DNA of 64,000 nt from Pristionchus mayeri (taxonomy: Eukaryota > Nematoda > Chromadorea > Rhabditida > Neodiplogasteridae), in the NCBI GenBank assembly GCA_036245805.1, contig BTRK01000004.1:17732001-17796000 (forward strand), given 5' to 3'. The position numbers were made by a program, and so were the translations under genes. Below, piece after piece: positions 33,887 to 46,564 of this stretch. The notes below the pieces were generated by a model. The model searched no databases and had not been told where the DNA came from. It saw nothing but the letters and a program-made list of their open reading frames with translations. How positions within the stretch are numbered: the stretch's first letter is position 1; each line of letters starts with the position of its first letter.

Positions 33887-36800
33887 ATGTCGTGTGACGA
33901 TGAACTGACCAAGAAGGAGCCGACCATCGGCGATGAGGGCGTCACTAAAATCGAGATTCAAGATGCGAGCAATGGCGTGGAGGTGAAATAGTGTTGTTGT
34001 TCGAATGGAAATAAACGGTATTTGCTCGCGTTAGTCAAAGTTCGGAAGTGGGAAACATGAGCGGAGTATCCGTGAGCGGAGTATCTGGGGAATTTACCCA
34101 TAAGTTCAAGGTCATCAAAATTACTCAAATATTGATAAATAGGCGCCCAATTGAATTAACAAAATTGATTGGCAGCCCACAAGCAAGGCCTCCTCAGAAT
34201 ACATCGAGGACGAGTTCAAGATCGACACCCTATTCTACCGTATCTGCTACGTGCGTTTCACATTTAGATTCAATCATACTAACGCAATAAACGCCAAGAG
34301 GCATGTGATCCCTTCTACCGTATTCACTTCACTAGATTCATTTAATCCCCGAATGGAAAACAAGAATAATCAAATTTCAGTTCTGCTTCATCCTCGGGGT
34401 CAACTTCTACAAGAGTCGCAGTCCTCAGTGGCGCTTCGTATCGATGGTCATCGTATCTGTCAACTGCCTCATCAGTGAGCAATTTTAAGCCTAAGCTTGA
34501 GCAATACGGCCCAAACCGAAGTAGCGTCCGCACAGAGCTAAGTAAAACCCGATGATAGTTTAACCGAAGGTATGACCTGTTTCACAATACCGATGATTTG
34601 CCATTGTATTTATCATTTTATAAAAATTGATTCAACGTTAGCATGTGGTAGTTCGCAACTTGTTTCTAGCAGGAATGGCTACATGAACCCTACAAATTAC
34701 TTTTAATGACGTCGAACCTCTGTTTTTCCCTCTTTCCTCAATTTCCTATTGTAATTCCCTGTGCGTACCATAGATGTGTGAGTGGAAATAGAACCGGGTG
34801 GGGCACAATGGAAATGAGTAAGGAACAACGCTCAAAACGTCCAGAGCGTGTACATAACAGGGGAAATGATTTGAATTTCGGAAGAAGCTAGTCAGCAATT
34901 TCTGGATACCAATTTCAGATATTTACTTCATCGGTTACGTTGCATATGTGACTATGAGAAAGCCTTTCGAGGCCGAGCGAGTCGCGACTTCCATCAGCAT
35001 CGGCACCTGGGTGCTGCAGGCCACCCTCTCCACTGTGGGTTACTGGAGATTGTGTTCCTCTCTCATTGAGATCACTCTCTACGCTTGTCATAGAAATTTC
35101 TATGTCTATAACGAATTTGCATTTGAGTTTGTGGTCACATTTCCCATACATGCTTGACCCGGCTAGGAAGCGTTGAGAATTAACAGACCGCGGTTCCGTT
35201 TTACGACCTTTCGAAAGCGCTAATATTGGATCACGTTCAGCTCTTCCTCGCTCACTGGCAGGCAACTAGCCAACCGTGCAAGGTGCTCAAGCAGCTCTAT
35301 GTCGCACATAAGGTCGGTGTGTAGTATCTAAAGTTTAGTTCAAAAATATGGCAATCAGCTAAAATGATAATATTGCAGGGTGTCGGCATTCATCACCACC
35401 GTAAGAGCCTCAACACAATCGTGCGCACCTTTTACGTCGTCCTCTGTGAGAATTAAAATATGAATATATGATAAATATGTTGCATCCAAAAAGTAAATAT
35501 AGTAATCGTATTTGCTTCAGTCCTGATTGTCGCCTACTTCGGAGCTCACATCGTCGCTAACTTTCTCGAGGTGGAAGTCGGATACTGGGATAGCGACATC
35601 ACCAGGGTTCGTGACGATCCCATTACATGCGTCACTGTCTATTCATGGACGAAATTTTTAGCACATTGTATGAGAAATGGCTACAAACTCTAAGCACAAC
35701 GAACATATAACCACAAACAAGAAAATTCTCGAGTGCGGATCGTTTTGCAGACTCTGCGGATAGAAAACAAAGATTTATGGTGTGCATGCAATCAATTTTC
35801 AGATTTTCGGCGATCGTCGTTTCTTTATCATCGTCCAACTCGCCAATCTCTACTGCATTCTGTGTTGGGGAGTCGCGCTTTTCATCTTCTCCCTCCTCAT
35901 CCACTCGGCTCACTTCGAATTCGAGTACTTCAACGACCAAGTGCGATCGGTGCGTTCAAAAGTTCGAGAATTTCGATTGGTTGAGCGGCGAGAGAGTGGA
36001 TGAGAGAGTTTCCCAAATTTCAAACTCAGGAGAGTTCCAGAATCTAAATTTATTTTAAAATTCAATGGATATGTCGTCGCTTTTACTGTTTTGGCGATAT
36101 CCTACAATACCTGTGTAGCACTTGCTTATCGTGTTTTGCACTTCACTTAGTTCATAGCAACTCACAATCTCTGGGTCTCCCTATCGGAAATCCGGTTGTA
36201 AGTGCAACTACGAATACCAGTCAGACGATGCGCTGTGCAGATATCTGCTTAAGCTGATGAAGGTACTTTATAATCAGCATCAGGAAGTAACTGCGCATTG
36301 TCAGATCCACAATGGACTAACAGAATGCGTGAAACGCCTCGATCTGATGTTCCACGTATGTTTGTTTCACATTCGGAAGACAATAAAATATCTGAATCTG
36401 GTGCTCCTTGAAACATCTCGCAAAGGGAATACTATGATGGACCTGAGTTACTAAATAATACATGAGGCCGGTCGCGTAAGAATCGAGCAAAGTCTGGCGC
36501 AGCAAAAATGATAAATTTTCAGAAAATCTGCATGTGGGGGTTCTCGAGGGTGCTGATAACGATGGGCACATTCATTTTGTACTAGAACTCGCCATTAACG
36601 CCAGACGACGTTGCGTCGAAAACATTTTCGTGAATATTTCAGTTCCAGAGGTAGACAAAAATAAGTGAAATCGTTTTCCAAGGTATTTTTTGATGGCGAT
36701 CACGCCCATCAATTTTATTTTTGCATTACTTAAAAAATTAATTTATTAGAATTGTTAAAATCGCAACAAATAAAAAAAGGTGTGTTGTGACTACATCCAA

Positions 36801-39800
36801 TCGAAAGGGAATTCTAAGAGGAGTTCAAATTTATATTTCTTTTATTTTTTATCCATTCGACTTTTTCGCAATTGAATTAATTGTGCCTCAAAATTGTGAA
36901 TATTGGGTGACCCCTTCTTGATCTACCCGAGTCTCTCGTCGCCATCGACCCAATAACCCCTGTCTCTGCCAGAGGGAAAACGAGATAGAAAGGAAAAGAG
37001 AGGGTGCAGAGAGTCAGAGGCTCAATTTTATGCACAATTAACACATGTATCACCAGTCAGTGGAGGTGGCCACGAACAATTTTTTTCAAACCCGTTTAAA
37101 ATCGTTCAAACTAAGGTAGAATACTACCTTGGTCAAGAGATTTTGAAAGAACCATACTAATTGTACCCGAGCCGACATTTAGGAATTCTCCGGCTTTGGT
37201 CCCGGAAATCCTGTATATCAGCTCCCAGATGAGCTACAGAGATGGCAAAGGGCTTAAAAAACGCAGAAAATTATTTTGAGAAACTTTTATGTTGAAGAGA
37301 TAGCATTAAAATCAAAAATAAATTAAATGTTACCAAAATAATGCTCTCCAAACAACACAAAAATTGTTCTTCCCGTAATGTAGGAGACTTCTGTGGAATT
37401 TTATTAATGATTTTGAAAGAAATCTTCCCTCACATATAACAAAAAAATAAAAATGGCAAAATAATAGGGGTTGTAGTTCTCATTTTTCGCATTCAATGTG
37501 TAGTAGTCGCAACTTCTGTTCTTAAATACCTAAACATATCTTTCCGGCTCACTATGTTTATAAATATATTTTGCGATAAATGAGTCCGAAAAACTATAAG
37601 AAATCTCATATATATTGATTTTCAAAAATAGTAAAAATTTGAAATTTGAAATTTTAGATTTTCAGAAACATTTAATTTTGTGACAATTTCAGAGTTTTTC
37701 AGACTCATTTATCGCAAAATATATTTTTCATGATGCAACTGCATCGATATTCTTACTAATCTAATCAAAAAATAATTTTATCCCTTGACGACCCTTCGCT
37801 GGAGCGATATTGGGCTGAAAAATTCGAGAAGAATAGAAGTTTGGATGGTGCCACATGACATTAATTTTGTTCAAGGTGGCATATACTATAGTAGACTATA
37901 GTAGCTGTATGTGCCGTGCTTACAATTTTTAAGTTTTTAATTCTGAAAATCGTCTTCATCTGAGGCTGCGAAAAGCGTATTTTTCGAAAGTTCGAAATTG
38001 CGAATTTCACAGAGTAATTTAGGTCCATTGATCCGAAAATATCACGAATAAGTATCAGAGAGTGAAGCATAGTGAGCCGGAAAGATATGTTTAGGTATTT
38101 AAGAACAGAAGTTGCGACTACTACACATTGAATGCGAAAAATGAGAACTACAACCCCTATTATTTTGCCAATTTTATTTTTTTGTTATATGTGAGGGAAG
38201 ATGTTCTTTCAAAATCATTAATAAAATTCCACAGAAGTCTCCTACATTACGGGAAGAACAATTTTTGTGTTGTTTGGAGAGCATTATTTTTGTAACATTT
38301 AATTTATTTTTGATTTTAATGCTATCTCTTCAACATAAAAGTTTCTCAAAATAATTTTCTGCGTTTTTTAAGCCCTTTGACATCTCTGTAGCTTATCTGG
38401 GAGCTGATATACAGCATTTCCGGGACCAAAGCCGGAGAATTCCTAAATACCGGCTCTGGTACAGATAGTATGGTTCTTTCAAAATCTCCTGACCAAAGTA
38501 GTGTTCTACCTTAGTTTGATGGATTTTAAGTGGGGTTGTAAAAAATTGTTCGCGAAGGCCCTGATTTTGCTTCATCGACTCGTGATACGTGTTAATTCAA
38601 TTGCGAAAAAGTCGAATGGATAAAAAATAAAAGAAATATAAATTTGAACTCCTCTTAGAATTCCCTTTCGAATGAATGTAGTTACAACACACCTTTTTTA
38701 TTTGTTGCGATTTTAATAATTCTAATAAATTTATTTTTGAAGTAATAAAAAAATAAAATTGCTTGGCGTGATCACCATGAAAAATTACCTCGGAGAACGA
38801 ATTCACTTATTTTTGACTACCTCTGGAACTGAAATATTCATGAAAATGTGATTTCAAGGCAACACCATCTGGAGCAAACGGTGGCGACCAAAACAAAATG
38901 AATGTTCCCATCGTGATCAGCATCCTCGAGAACCCCCATAGGCAGAGTTTCAGAAAATTGATCATTTTGCTGTGCCAAACTTCACACTTTTTGCTCGATT
39001 CTTAGGCGAATAGTCTCATATTACTGACTTAGTTTACCATGTGATTCATTTTGGGACCTGAGTTGCTAGATGATACACTGTCCGAAGTGGGCACGTTTTG
39101 TGAACTGAGTACCTTGTGATGTGCTTGGGTTCCAAGTTCTACTTTGGGATTCAGTGCCTTGGGAGGTGGTTACTGAAATAGTTCCGAAAACTTTGTATAT
39201 ACTGTATGTTCATTTTCAGCGCTACGCCTTCGTCATGATCGCTACTATAATTCCTACAACGATCTTCTCGCTCTTCATGGTCTGCCATCGTCCGACCAGC
39301 TCCTTCTGCTGGGTTCGTGCGTCCATTAAATCCATTTGCTTTGATTTCCCTTGATGCCTCGTAGTCTCTGCTCCACAACAACCCTTCTATTTTCTGCGCT
39401 CAGCAAATACCGTTCGTCCCTTTCAACGCTATTCCATTAACCAGGAAATTAAATTGAAATTGAATTTAAACCATTATGGCGAAAAAATGCCCAAAATAGA
39501 TCGACTGGAGAATTTCGCGTCGCGACTATGCACTCGAGCTAGTTCACGGTGCACTTTCTGCAATAAAGCCCAGTGGGTTCCAGCAAAAAAAGATATCCAA
39601 CACTGACGCAGCTTTCCTAATTGAACAATATAGACGTAAACGCCTGATAATCTTGGACACTCAGAAGTTGCTAGAGCATCTCTTTCGCACAACAATAACA
39701 TATGGTCATTCATGAATTCATCTTCTCCTTCCCACTCGTCTGCTTCTGCGTTTTCTCCTTCATCGCACTCGTGAACTCACCCTCAAAGTTGCATAACACT

Positions 39801-40484
39801 GTACGAGGATTACATATTTAAAAATAAAAACACTAAATATATTTCAAAAAAATAAAATCTTTTTGTATGTCTTTCTTGATTATTACCCTTGCAGATCTAT
39901 GCGACCAAGTCGGCTCTCTGCGCGAACACCCACATCTGGTTTCCCTACCGCCCTAATGTAAGGCATATCGGAATTTTTAGCAAGAATTATTTCCCTAATT
40001 CTTTGTTGTCTAAGTTTCTCCCAAACACGCGTCATTGAGGAAGTACAGTGGAGACGGGCAAAGTCGACTAGAATTATTTTGATTTCAGGACTTTTCAGTT
40101 TCGCAATTTCAGGTATACCACTCCGCACTCGCTTTCGTCTGTCATCTCGATCAGACGAATCTTGGCGTTTCGATCTGGGGATTCGCAGTTGTGACGAGGC
40201 AACTTGTACTGACGGTGCGTATCACTGTTGGATCGATAAAGTCGCAAGAAACACTTCCATCCACATAAAAAGTTCAGAAAAAAAAGTTTGTAAATTCCCT
40301 AACGTGGGGTGGGATAGTTACGTTTCAAACTCTTTCCACTGTCATCACTTAGTAGTTTCAATCTCTACAAATACAGTAATCAACATCATATGCATGAATA
40401 TTCCAGACGCTGTCGGTGATGGTGACCTGCCTCGCTCTCTTCCTGCAGGTCGGCGACTGCAGCGCCGCCAATCGACCCGCTTGA
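33887..40484 (+). CDS. GRL-3: 7-TM gustatory-receptor/LITE-1-like protein, tandem paralog 3, possibly disabled
   Basis: Third paralog. Exons: 33887-33982, 34176-34250, 34381-34474, 34919-35034, 35241-35312, 35379-35445, 35521-35606, 35803-35949, 36203-36262, 36305-36355, 39220-39312, about 39726 upstream end to 39799 (exon 13 equivalent, begins GAATTC at about 39713), 39895-39957, 40113-40214, 40407-40484. The spliced frame would give about 428 residues ending GDCSAANRPA. It lacks the 93-96 bp exon 9 of GRL-1/2; no trace remains between 35950 and 36202. The exon-13 acceptor, CAG in GRL-2, reads CAT just before GAATTC, and no other AG keeps the frame, so the gene may be broken at this point or use a non-canonical site. 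The intron 36356-39219 holds two nested repeats. Otherwise the residues match GRL-2 closely. Confidence 0.7.
36468..39006. mobile_element. Long-TIR element in the GRL-3 intron, split by copy 2
   Basis: Left arm from about 36468 (AAGAATCGAGCAAA, later GGGGGTTCTCGAGG) is mirrored by the right arm about 38592-39006 (CCTCGAGAACCCCC, later TTTGCTCGATTCTTA). The inner arms pair too: AATTGAATTAATTG near 36872 and TTAATTCAATTGCG near 38592. The family is shared with 20680-22387. Its loop was hit by copy 2. Confidence 0.75.
37042..38591. mobile_element. Long inverted-repeat element, copy 2 (uninterrupted)
   Basis: A 1550-bp element with termini CACATGTATCACCAGTC and CACGTATCACGAGTC (minus strand) and TTAA duplications at 37038-37041 and 38592-38595. 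Nearly identical to copy 1, differing by scattered single bases such as CGACCC against CGACTC near 37790. It carries the empty site TATCACCAGTCAGTGG of the nested element in copy 1. Confidence 0.88.
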
Positions 40485-41535
40485 TTCAACGGCGCAATTC
40501 TTCGTGTTGCGGAAAAGTCACACATACTCATTTCGCACATTTTTCCCTTCTACCAATTTTATTTTGCAAACAATACAAACCTATACTAACTTTGATCAAT
40601 ATTCAAAATTCGATCTCATTTGGAGTATTCCGATGATTACCGCTGTCTCTTTACATCCGTGTCTTACTCAATATCGATAAACTCTTCGATAAAATTGTGT
40701 TGCGTTAGTCTTTGATAAAATTGGTTTTCAGGTTGCGACAAATGAACGCGGGGTTACTGTATGTGGTGCAGTGCATTGCACCAACACAACATAAAACCGC
40801 ACGACTATTTTGAACCATGACCTCTCCTGGTCTAGACATCTCGGACATTGCTTATCCATGTGTGGTGTCATGGGGATCGCAGCCTGCGTAGATATGCTCA
40901 TTCTGTATCAATTTCAAGTGCGATTGTGTACTCCCTCTCTGGATGACCGATGGGGATCGTTCGCTGTCCCTGAATCCCTCAAACGTGAACGAAAAACAGT
41001 TTCCAGACGATCGATCCCATGTTAATCGCTCGTTTGTGCACCACTTTTTTGCCATTCTGCGACTATTTATTTCGGAGCACAATTACTCACCATTCGCCCC
41101 TTGCTTTCTCCAAAGAACCTGCCCTGCTCCTTCCTCCTCTGAATACTAAATTCCCCCTATCCACTTCATTCAATTGAATTCTGGGGCGTTTGGTCAGACG
41201 CAAAGGGACGCGAGGTCCACTTTCATTACCGCCTCTCCAAAGGTGCGAGAATTCAGTCCCAATAAACTCTTTATTGGAAATTCCGTCTGTTGGTCTGTAA
41301 GAGATTTTTGCTTTCGTACGTTCCGCGATCCAAGAAGACCTCATATTTTCTGTCGCGCTCACTGTAAATTTCGCATCAGTCACTGCGGGTTTACACTATA
41401 TCATAAATCCAGCTTGATCACCTTCCACACATGCTCAATGTTCATTAGATAATTTATATTTGATATTTGCAATAATGGTGTTGGTAAAAGCAACATAGTG
41501 TAATAATTTTGCAGAGAGAATTTTACAGCGCAGAA
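40485..41535. other. Intergenic region between GRL-3 and GRL-4
   Basis: GRL-3 3' flank and GRL-4 upstream region. No gene or clear repeat. GRL-4's ATG is preceded by an acceptor-like TTTTGCAG at 41507-41514. Confidence 0.5.
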
Positions 41536-44500
41536 ATGGATGTCGTTGCCGATCGTGATCCCTCAGATCTCTCGTATCACAATTCCTCGACCTCTAATGA
41601 AGATGTTCTTGTGGAAAAAGATGTGGTACTTGCATATTTCGTGCAGATTTTGTCGTATAATCTATATTTCGTTATTTCTGCAGCCGAATTAGATGATGTG
41701 TAATTAGAATATTTCAGAAGACTAAAAACGAGCTGAGCGGAGTCGATGATCGCTACAAGGTCGACAAGATCTTCTATAGAATCATTAATGTGTGTTTTCC
41801 TTAGATATTATTAATGCATTTCTTTATAAACCTTTTGCAGTTCTGCGTCTTCCTCGGAGTCAATTTCTTCAATGGCCGCAGCTCCAAAATGAGATGTCTC
41901 TCGTTGATGCTCGTGGCAATCAATTGCTGCTTCAGTAAGTCAACGCAGATAGTTCTCGCAAAAACAATTAGGTTCTACTCGCCATAGTTTACACTCTGAG
42001 TCAAAACGAATTATCTCATTTCTGTTCGAGCAATTAACTGGCACCATCACAAATTCATAAACATTCAACAGAACGATCGTTGTTGCAGACGTCTACTTCA
42101 TCGGCTACGTCATCTATCTCATCTTCACTCAGCCATTCGAGACGGTCAAAGTCGCCACCTCAATCAGTCTCTGCACGTGGGTTCTGCAAGCGACGCTGTC
42201 CATGGTAGGTGCATATGAGAGAAGTTTGACTGGGAATAAGATGAACTGAACTCACTAATGTAGTTCAGTTTTGTAGCTGTTTCTGGCACACTGGCAGTCG
42301 ACTGGGCTAATGAACAAGGTGTTGTATCAGCTCTACGACGCAAACAAGGTGTGTACGTGCCTAGAGCTTATTGGAAGAATTCGCAATTCGGGTCATTGTA
42401 ATCATTTTCAATCTTTCTCGACCGTTGACTTGAGAGGCAGTGTAGATGAAGAAGTATTGCTATTATTTCTCGATCTACTAGTACGATCATATTTCAAAAT
42501 AGGTGGGAGCAAATAGAGGGAGGATGCGAACAGGTGATGACATTCGATGATTTTATTACAACACTCAATTCTGGTTAGTGTTTTGAACTTCAGGGTCTTG
42601 GCATCCATCACCATCGAAGCAGTATTTCCACGATTCTCAATTCGTTTTTCATCGTAATTGGTAAACAAATAGCAAGTCCCGAAGTCCACTTGTAAATCCA
42701 GGATTCGAGTTGTGCTTCGTGGTGGGGGATATTGCGATCAACTTGCTGGGTGTAGACATTGGCTTCGTCGATCAAAATATTGTCTTGGTAGGTGTTATTC
42801 CGTCATACATAACGAACGAATACGAAATACAAATATGTTTCAAGATCTTCGGAGACCGCCGTCTGTTCATCATTGTCCAGCTGTCAATGATGTACACGAC
42901 TGTTTGTTGGGCGGTGGCACTGTTCATATTTTCCCTCCTCATTCACTCCACCAACTACGAATTCGACTACTTCAATGAACAAGTTCGATCGGTGCGTCTA
43001 AAAACATTTATTTGCGAATTTGGGAATACTTTAGATAAAATGCAACTCCGAAACGGATGAGGAACTCTGCGACAATCTTCTCGAGTTAATGAAGGTAATA
43101 GCATATTCCATTAGGTTCTGCACGATATGATACGTAATTTATTTAAAATATCAATGAAAATAATCGATTTAATCATTTCTTCTTCCGGTACACCACCGCC
43201 TCACTGAATGCGTGAAACTACTCGACCGGACGTTTAATGTATGTTTACGAAGTTATACACTTTGAAAATGTAGGCTAAATTTAATGTACACAAAAATATT
43301 TTCAGCGTTACGCTTTTACAATGATTGCCACGGTTATTCCCGATACGATATTCACTCTCTTTATGACTTTTTCGATCTTCCGTCTTCAAACGGATGACTT
43401 CGTGCGGGTTCGGTATTTTTATTGCCGTTTTCAGTGAAGATTACTAAAAAAAATACGAAGGTCCCTTCACACAATGCACTCGCTCTCAATTTTCCGATTC
43501 AATTGATGCGTAGTTATATAAGGCTGTTGCATAAGTACCTTTCGTTTTTCTTCTGGGCAATTCTGCTGCAGTGCGTGGACAGACGAGATATTCTGCTTAC
43601 CCTGTGATATGGTCTTGATTGTGGATTACACCCATGAAAGGGTTTTGAATCTGCTCACTATCTTGGGTGGCTAGCACGTTTCAGAAAATGAACATCGAAA
43701 AACGGCGATTTTTAGCATTTCGAGTTGGGCCCTTGTTGCCGAGAATCCGTGGCAATCTGAGTATGCGCAATCATCCAGTACTAGGACAAGAGTTGATTGC
43801 TCACATACGCGCGAAAAATCCGTATTCAAATACGTGTGGTAAACAGTGGTAAACAGATACCCAAATCTATTGATTTCAACGTGTGAATCTCGACGTATTT
43901 TTTTCAAAGAATTCAGCTCGTGAAAGGATAGGCCAATCTTTTCCTAAATATGATTGAATATATGCACGGTAAGGTACTTCACAACCCATCACAATTCAGC
44001 ACTTCTCATCGATGCCTATGAATTATGTGGCAAATAATTTGAAATCCTTATTTTCAGAAAGAGTGAATATCTCATCGGGCCCATATTTCATGCAGGGTTT
44101 TTAAGGCGCAATTCTCGCGATATGTCATATGAGATACCCCATCATATTGCTTTAGAATAGTGTGACAAATTCAGCACTATCACTGCTCTCCTCGGAGCTG
44201 TGAATAATTGAACACTCGGTCAAACATACTAGTACGATGACTTCCGATCTAAATTGACCCATGCTCACTGATATAATCGAACCAAGATCGTGCGCGATAT
44301 AGAGTGTACTCATGCCCCAAACAACTGTAACAAACCATTTGTTGATTGGTCGATTGCAAAGAACAGTGGGGGTCACAATGTTCATGCATGAAAAAAGAAA
44401 GGAACTTCTTATGCAACAGCCTAATATTATATGAACGGACTGCGGTCCGAATTTTAAAAAAAGCTAAAAAAGTTTATTTAAAAGCGAAGTTTTATTAGGA

Positions 44501-45141
44501 TCTGTTCCTCTCGATTCCGGTCCTTCTATTCGGCCTCTTCGCTTTCTTCGCCCTCGTGAACGCACCATCGCAGCTGCACAAAACAGTAATTTTTTTTTTA
44601 TTGAAAATGTATTTTTATTTTATGAAAATAATAAAAAAAATACGAAAATTACAGATCTACAACACAAAGTCTGCGCTCTGCGCGAACACTGATATATGGT
44701 TCCCTTACCGCCCGAATGTGAGCTATTCGATGCATCAGAGCATCAATGTTTCCATGAAAATTCAATCAATTTATCCCGTCAGGTATATCATTCGGCCCTC
44801 GCCTTCGTCTGTCATCTCGATCAGACGAATCTCGGAGTTTCCATCTGGGGATTCGCAGTTGTGAGCAAGCCACTCGTGCTCACGGTAAGGTTTCGCCAAT
44901 GTGTGCCCGAATCTTAGACGAGCGGACTCATATGTAGTAGGGTTGGCAATTCGAATTCTAATTGCGAATTCATAATCGCTTCCTCCTCGCATGTTGCGAA
45001 CGCCGATGAGGTGAAGGCCATTGAGAATTCGCATTTCGACTTCGAATTGCCAATCCTAATGTGATATTTCAGACACTGTCCGTAATGATGACCTGCCTCG
45101 CACTCTTCTTGCAACTTGGCGATTGCAATTCAGCCAATTGA
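41536..45141 (+). CDS. GRL-4: 7-TM gustatory-receptor/LITE-1-like protein, most divergent paralog
   Basis: Exons: 41536-41622, 41718-41789, 41841-41934, 42089-42204, 42277-42348, 42594-42660, 42702-42787, 42845-42991, 43035-43094, 43188-43238, 43306-43407, 44499-44585, 44655-44717, 44783-44884, 45073-45141, about 424 residues. Like GRL-3 it lacks the exon-9 cassette; exon 8 (ending NEQVRS) is followed directly by exon 10 (IKCNSETDEE). N-terminal and middle exons diverge strongly from the paralogs, but exons 14-16 are almost identical to GRL-1. The acceptor before exon 43188-43238 reads TTCCG where the paralogs have AG, so this junction may be broken. Intron 43408-44498 holds a mariner-type remnant. 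Confidence 0.7.
43519..44424. mobile_element. Mariner-type non-coding element in a GRL-4 intron
   Basis: Ends TAAGGCTGTTGCATAAG and, on the minus strand, TTAGGCTGTTGCATAAG, flanked by TA at 43517-43518 and 44425-44426. A TA target plus TTAGGCTG-type ends is typical of mariner/Tc1 elements. The 906-bp interior shows no transposase motif. Confidence 0.7.
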
Positions 45142-45229
45142 TTCGCTTGAATGTATTTAAAAAGCTGTTTCAGTTGTATAATTATCTCTTTTCAAATATT
45201 CACAACTTTAATTTGTGCGATAAGCAAGT

Positions 45230-46147
45230 TGAACAGCCATGACTACATGCATCTTTTTCCTAGAACATTTACTTTGTACACACTGAAACGGAATCGATGA
45301 TCGCATTGCTTTCTTGATGTAGTGAAGTCGCACAAAAGCCTGTAACTTGATGGAAACATGTGCCTGAAAACCAATTTACCTGAACAGTTGGGCAGAGCCA
45401 TAGGAGGGAACTGAACCAGAAGGCGGCCAACTCAAGATCTGTTTGCGTGAATATCGCATATACGAATACGGCGAATAGAGAGCAGAGGACTGCCAGTGGG
45501 AGCGCCGTCTGACAAAAAGGCTAGCTTCAGTCGTTAAGGTTTCAATCAAGTTTACATGGCCAAAGTAAAGTATTTTGCGAGAAATTTGTTATACCGATGT
45601 GCGCACCTGAAGCAGTTGCATGATGAAAAAGACTCGTTGAAGTCGCATTGTCTTCTCGCTCAATTTGACTCCGCTAATGTACAAGTGATGACGAATCTAA
45701 AATATGTATGTCTATTTTGGAAGAATCGCCGTCGATAAAAAAGTGGGTACAGTCTCTTACTTTGTAAAGCAGGAAGCATATGAAATAGAGTAAGGCAGAA
45801 TTGCGTCGAAAATTGCAAAATATTTCATCGTTTTGCCATCCTAAAGCGGTACTTCAAACATTAAAAATGCGAGAAACCGTACGTTCAGTTCGGAGTGGTG
45901 CATGGTACTGCCGAATACGATGAGATCGTACTCGATTGCATAAACGTAGCGCACTATTCGAGTCATAATATTTTCGAATTATGCCGAGGGAAATAATTCT
46001 TCAAACGCAGTCTGAAGCTCTCCATTTGAGGAAAAAATGTGTATGTGAATCACTGAAGTAACGATTAAACTTACAGAAGCAACGATTATGCAGAGACAGG
46101 GAAACATGAAATTGATGGCCAAACTCTTTGTTGCTCCCCAGTGTGGT
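45230..46147 (-). pseudogene. Serpentine chemoreceptor pseudogene A (paralog of 46565-48281)
   Basis: Only the 3' half of the receptor is left. Exon 46147-46075 encodes RPHWGATKSLAINFMFPCL and following residues; 46011-45883 encodes TAFEELFPSA, an in-frame TAA (45979-45981), then FENIMTRIVRYVYAIEYDLI. The next exon (about 45850-45770) carries a frame-disrupting deletion (GKTMKYFAIFDAILPYS, then out of frame). Later exons still read RLQRVFFIMQLLQ and TALPLAVLCSLFAVFVYAI. The N-terminal five exons of the intact paralog are missing. The stop, the indel and the truncation make a functional product unlikely. Confidence 0.8.
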
Positions 46148-46564
46148 CTAAGAAAAATAGACTCTTGCTCAATACCAGTACATGATTTTGAATTCACGAA
46201 ATAACAGATTGTCCGTGAATAATTGAGAAAAATCCTTTCTTCGAAAACATAACGATGCAGATTTTATTGGAACGAAATATTCAAATATTACCATTCGTGA
46301 AGATTGTCTAGCGAGCAACGCTAATAGTAAAAAATATTCGTAATTTACAATGCAAAGAATTGTGATCGGCTACTGGGAATAATAATATTTCTGGGAATAG
46401 ATATTACGATTTCACGTCGTGTTGACATATTAAAACGTCTATATGAAATGAAAGAAAAGTAAGATATCGGCTTATAGGATTCATGTATAAATTCAAAAAC
46501 TTCGGGAATGAACCTCGCATCTCAGGAAAACCTTGTTTTTGACTGCTGTACGACTTTCGTCGTA

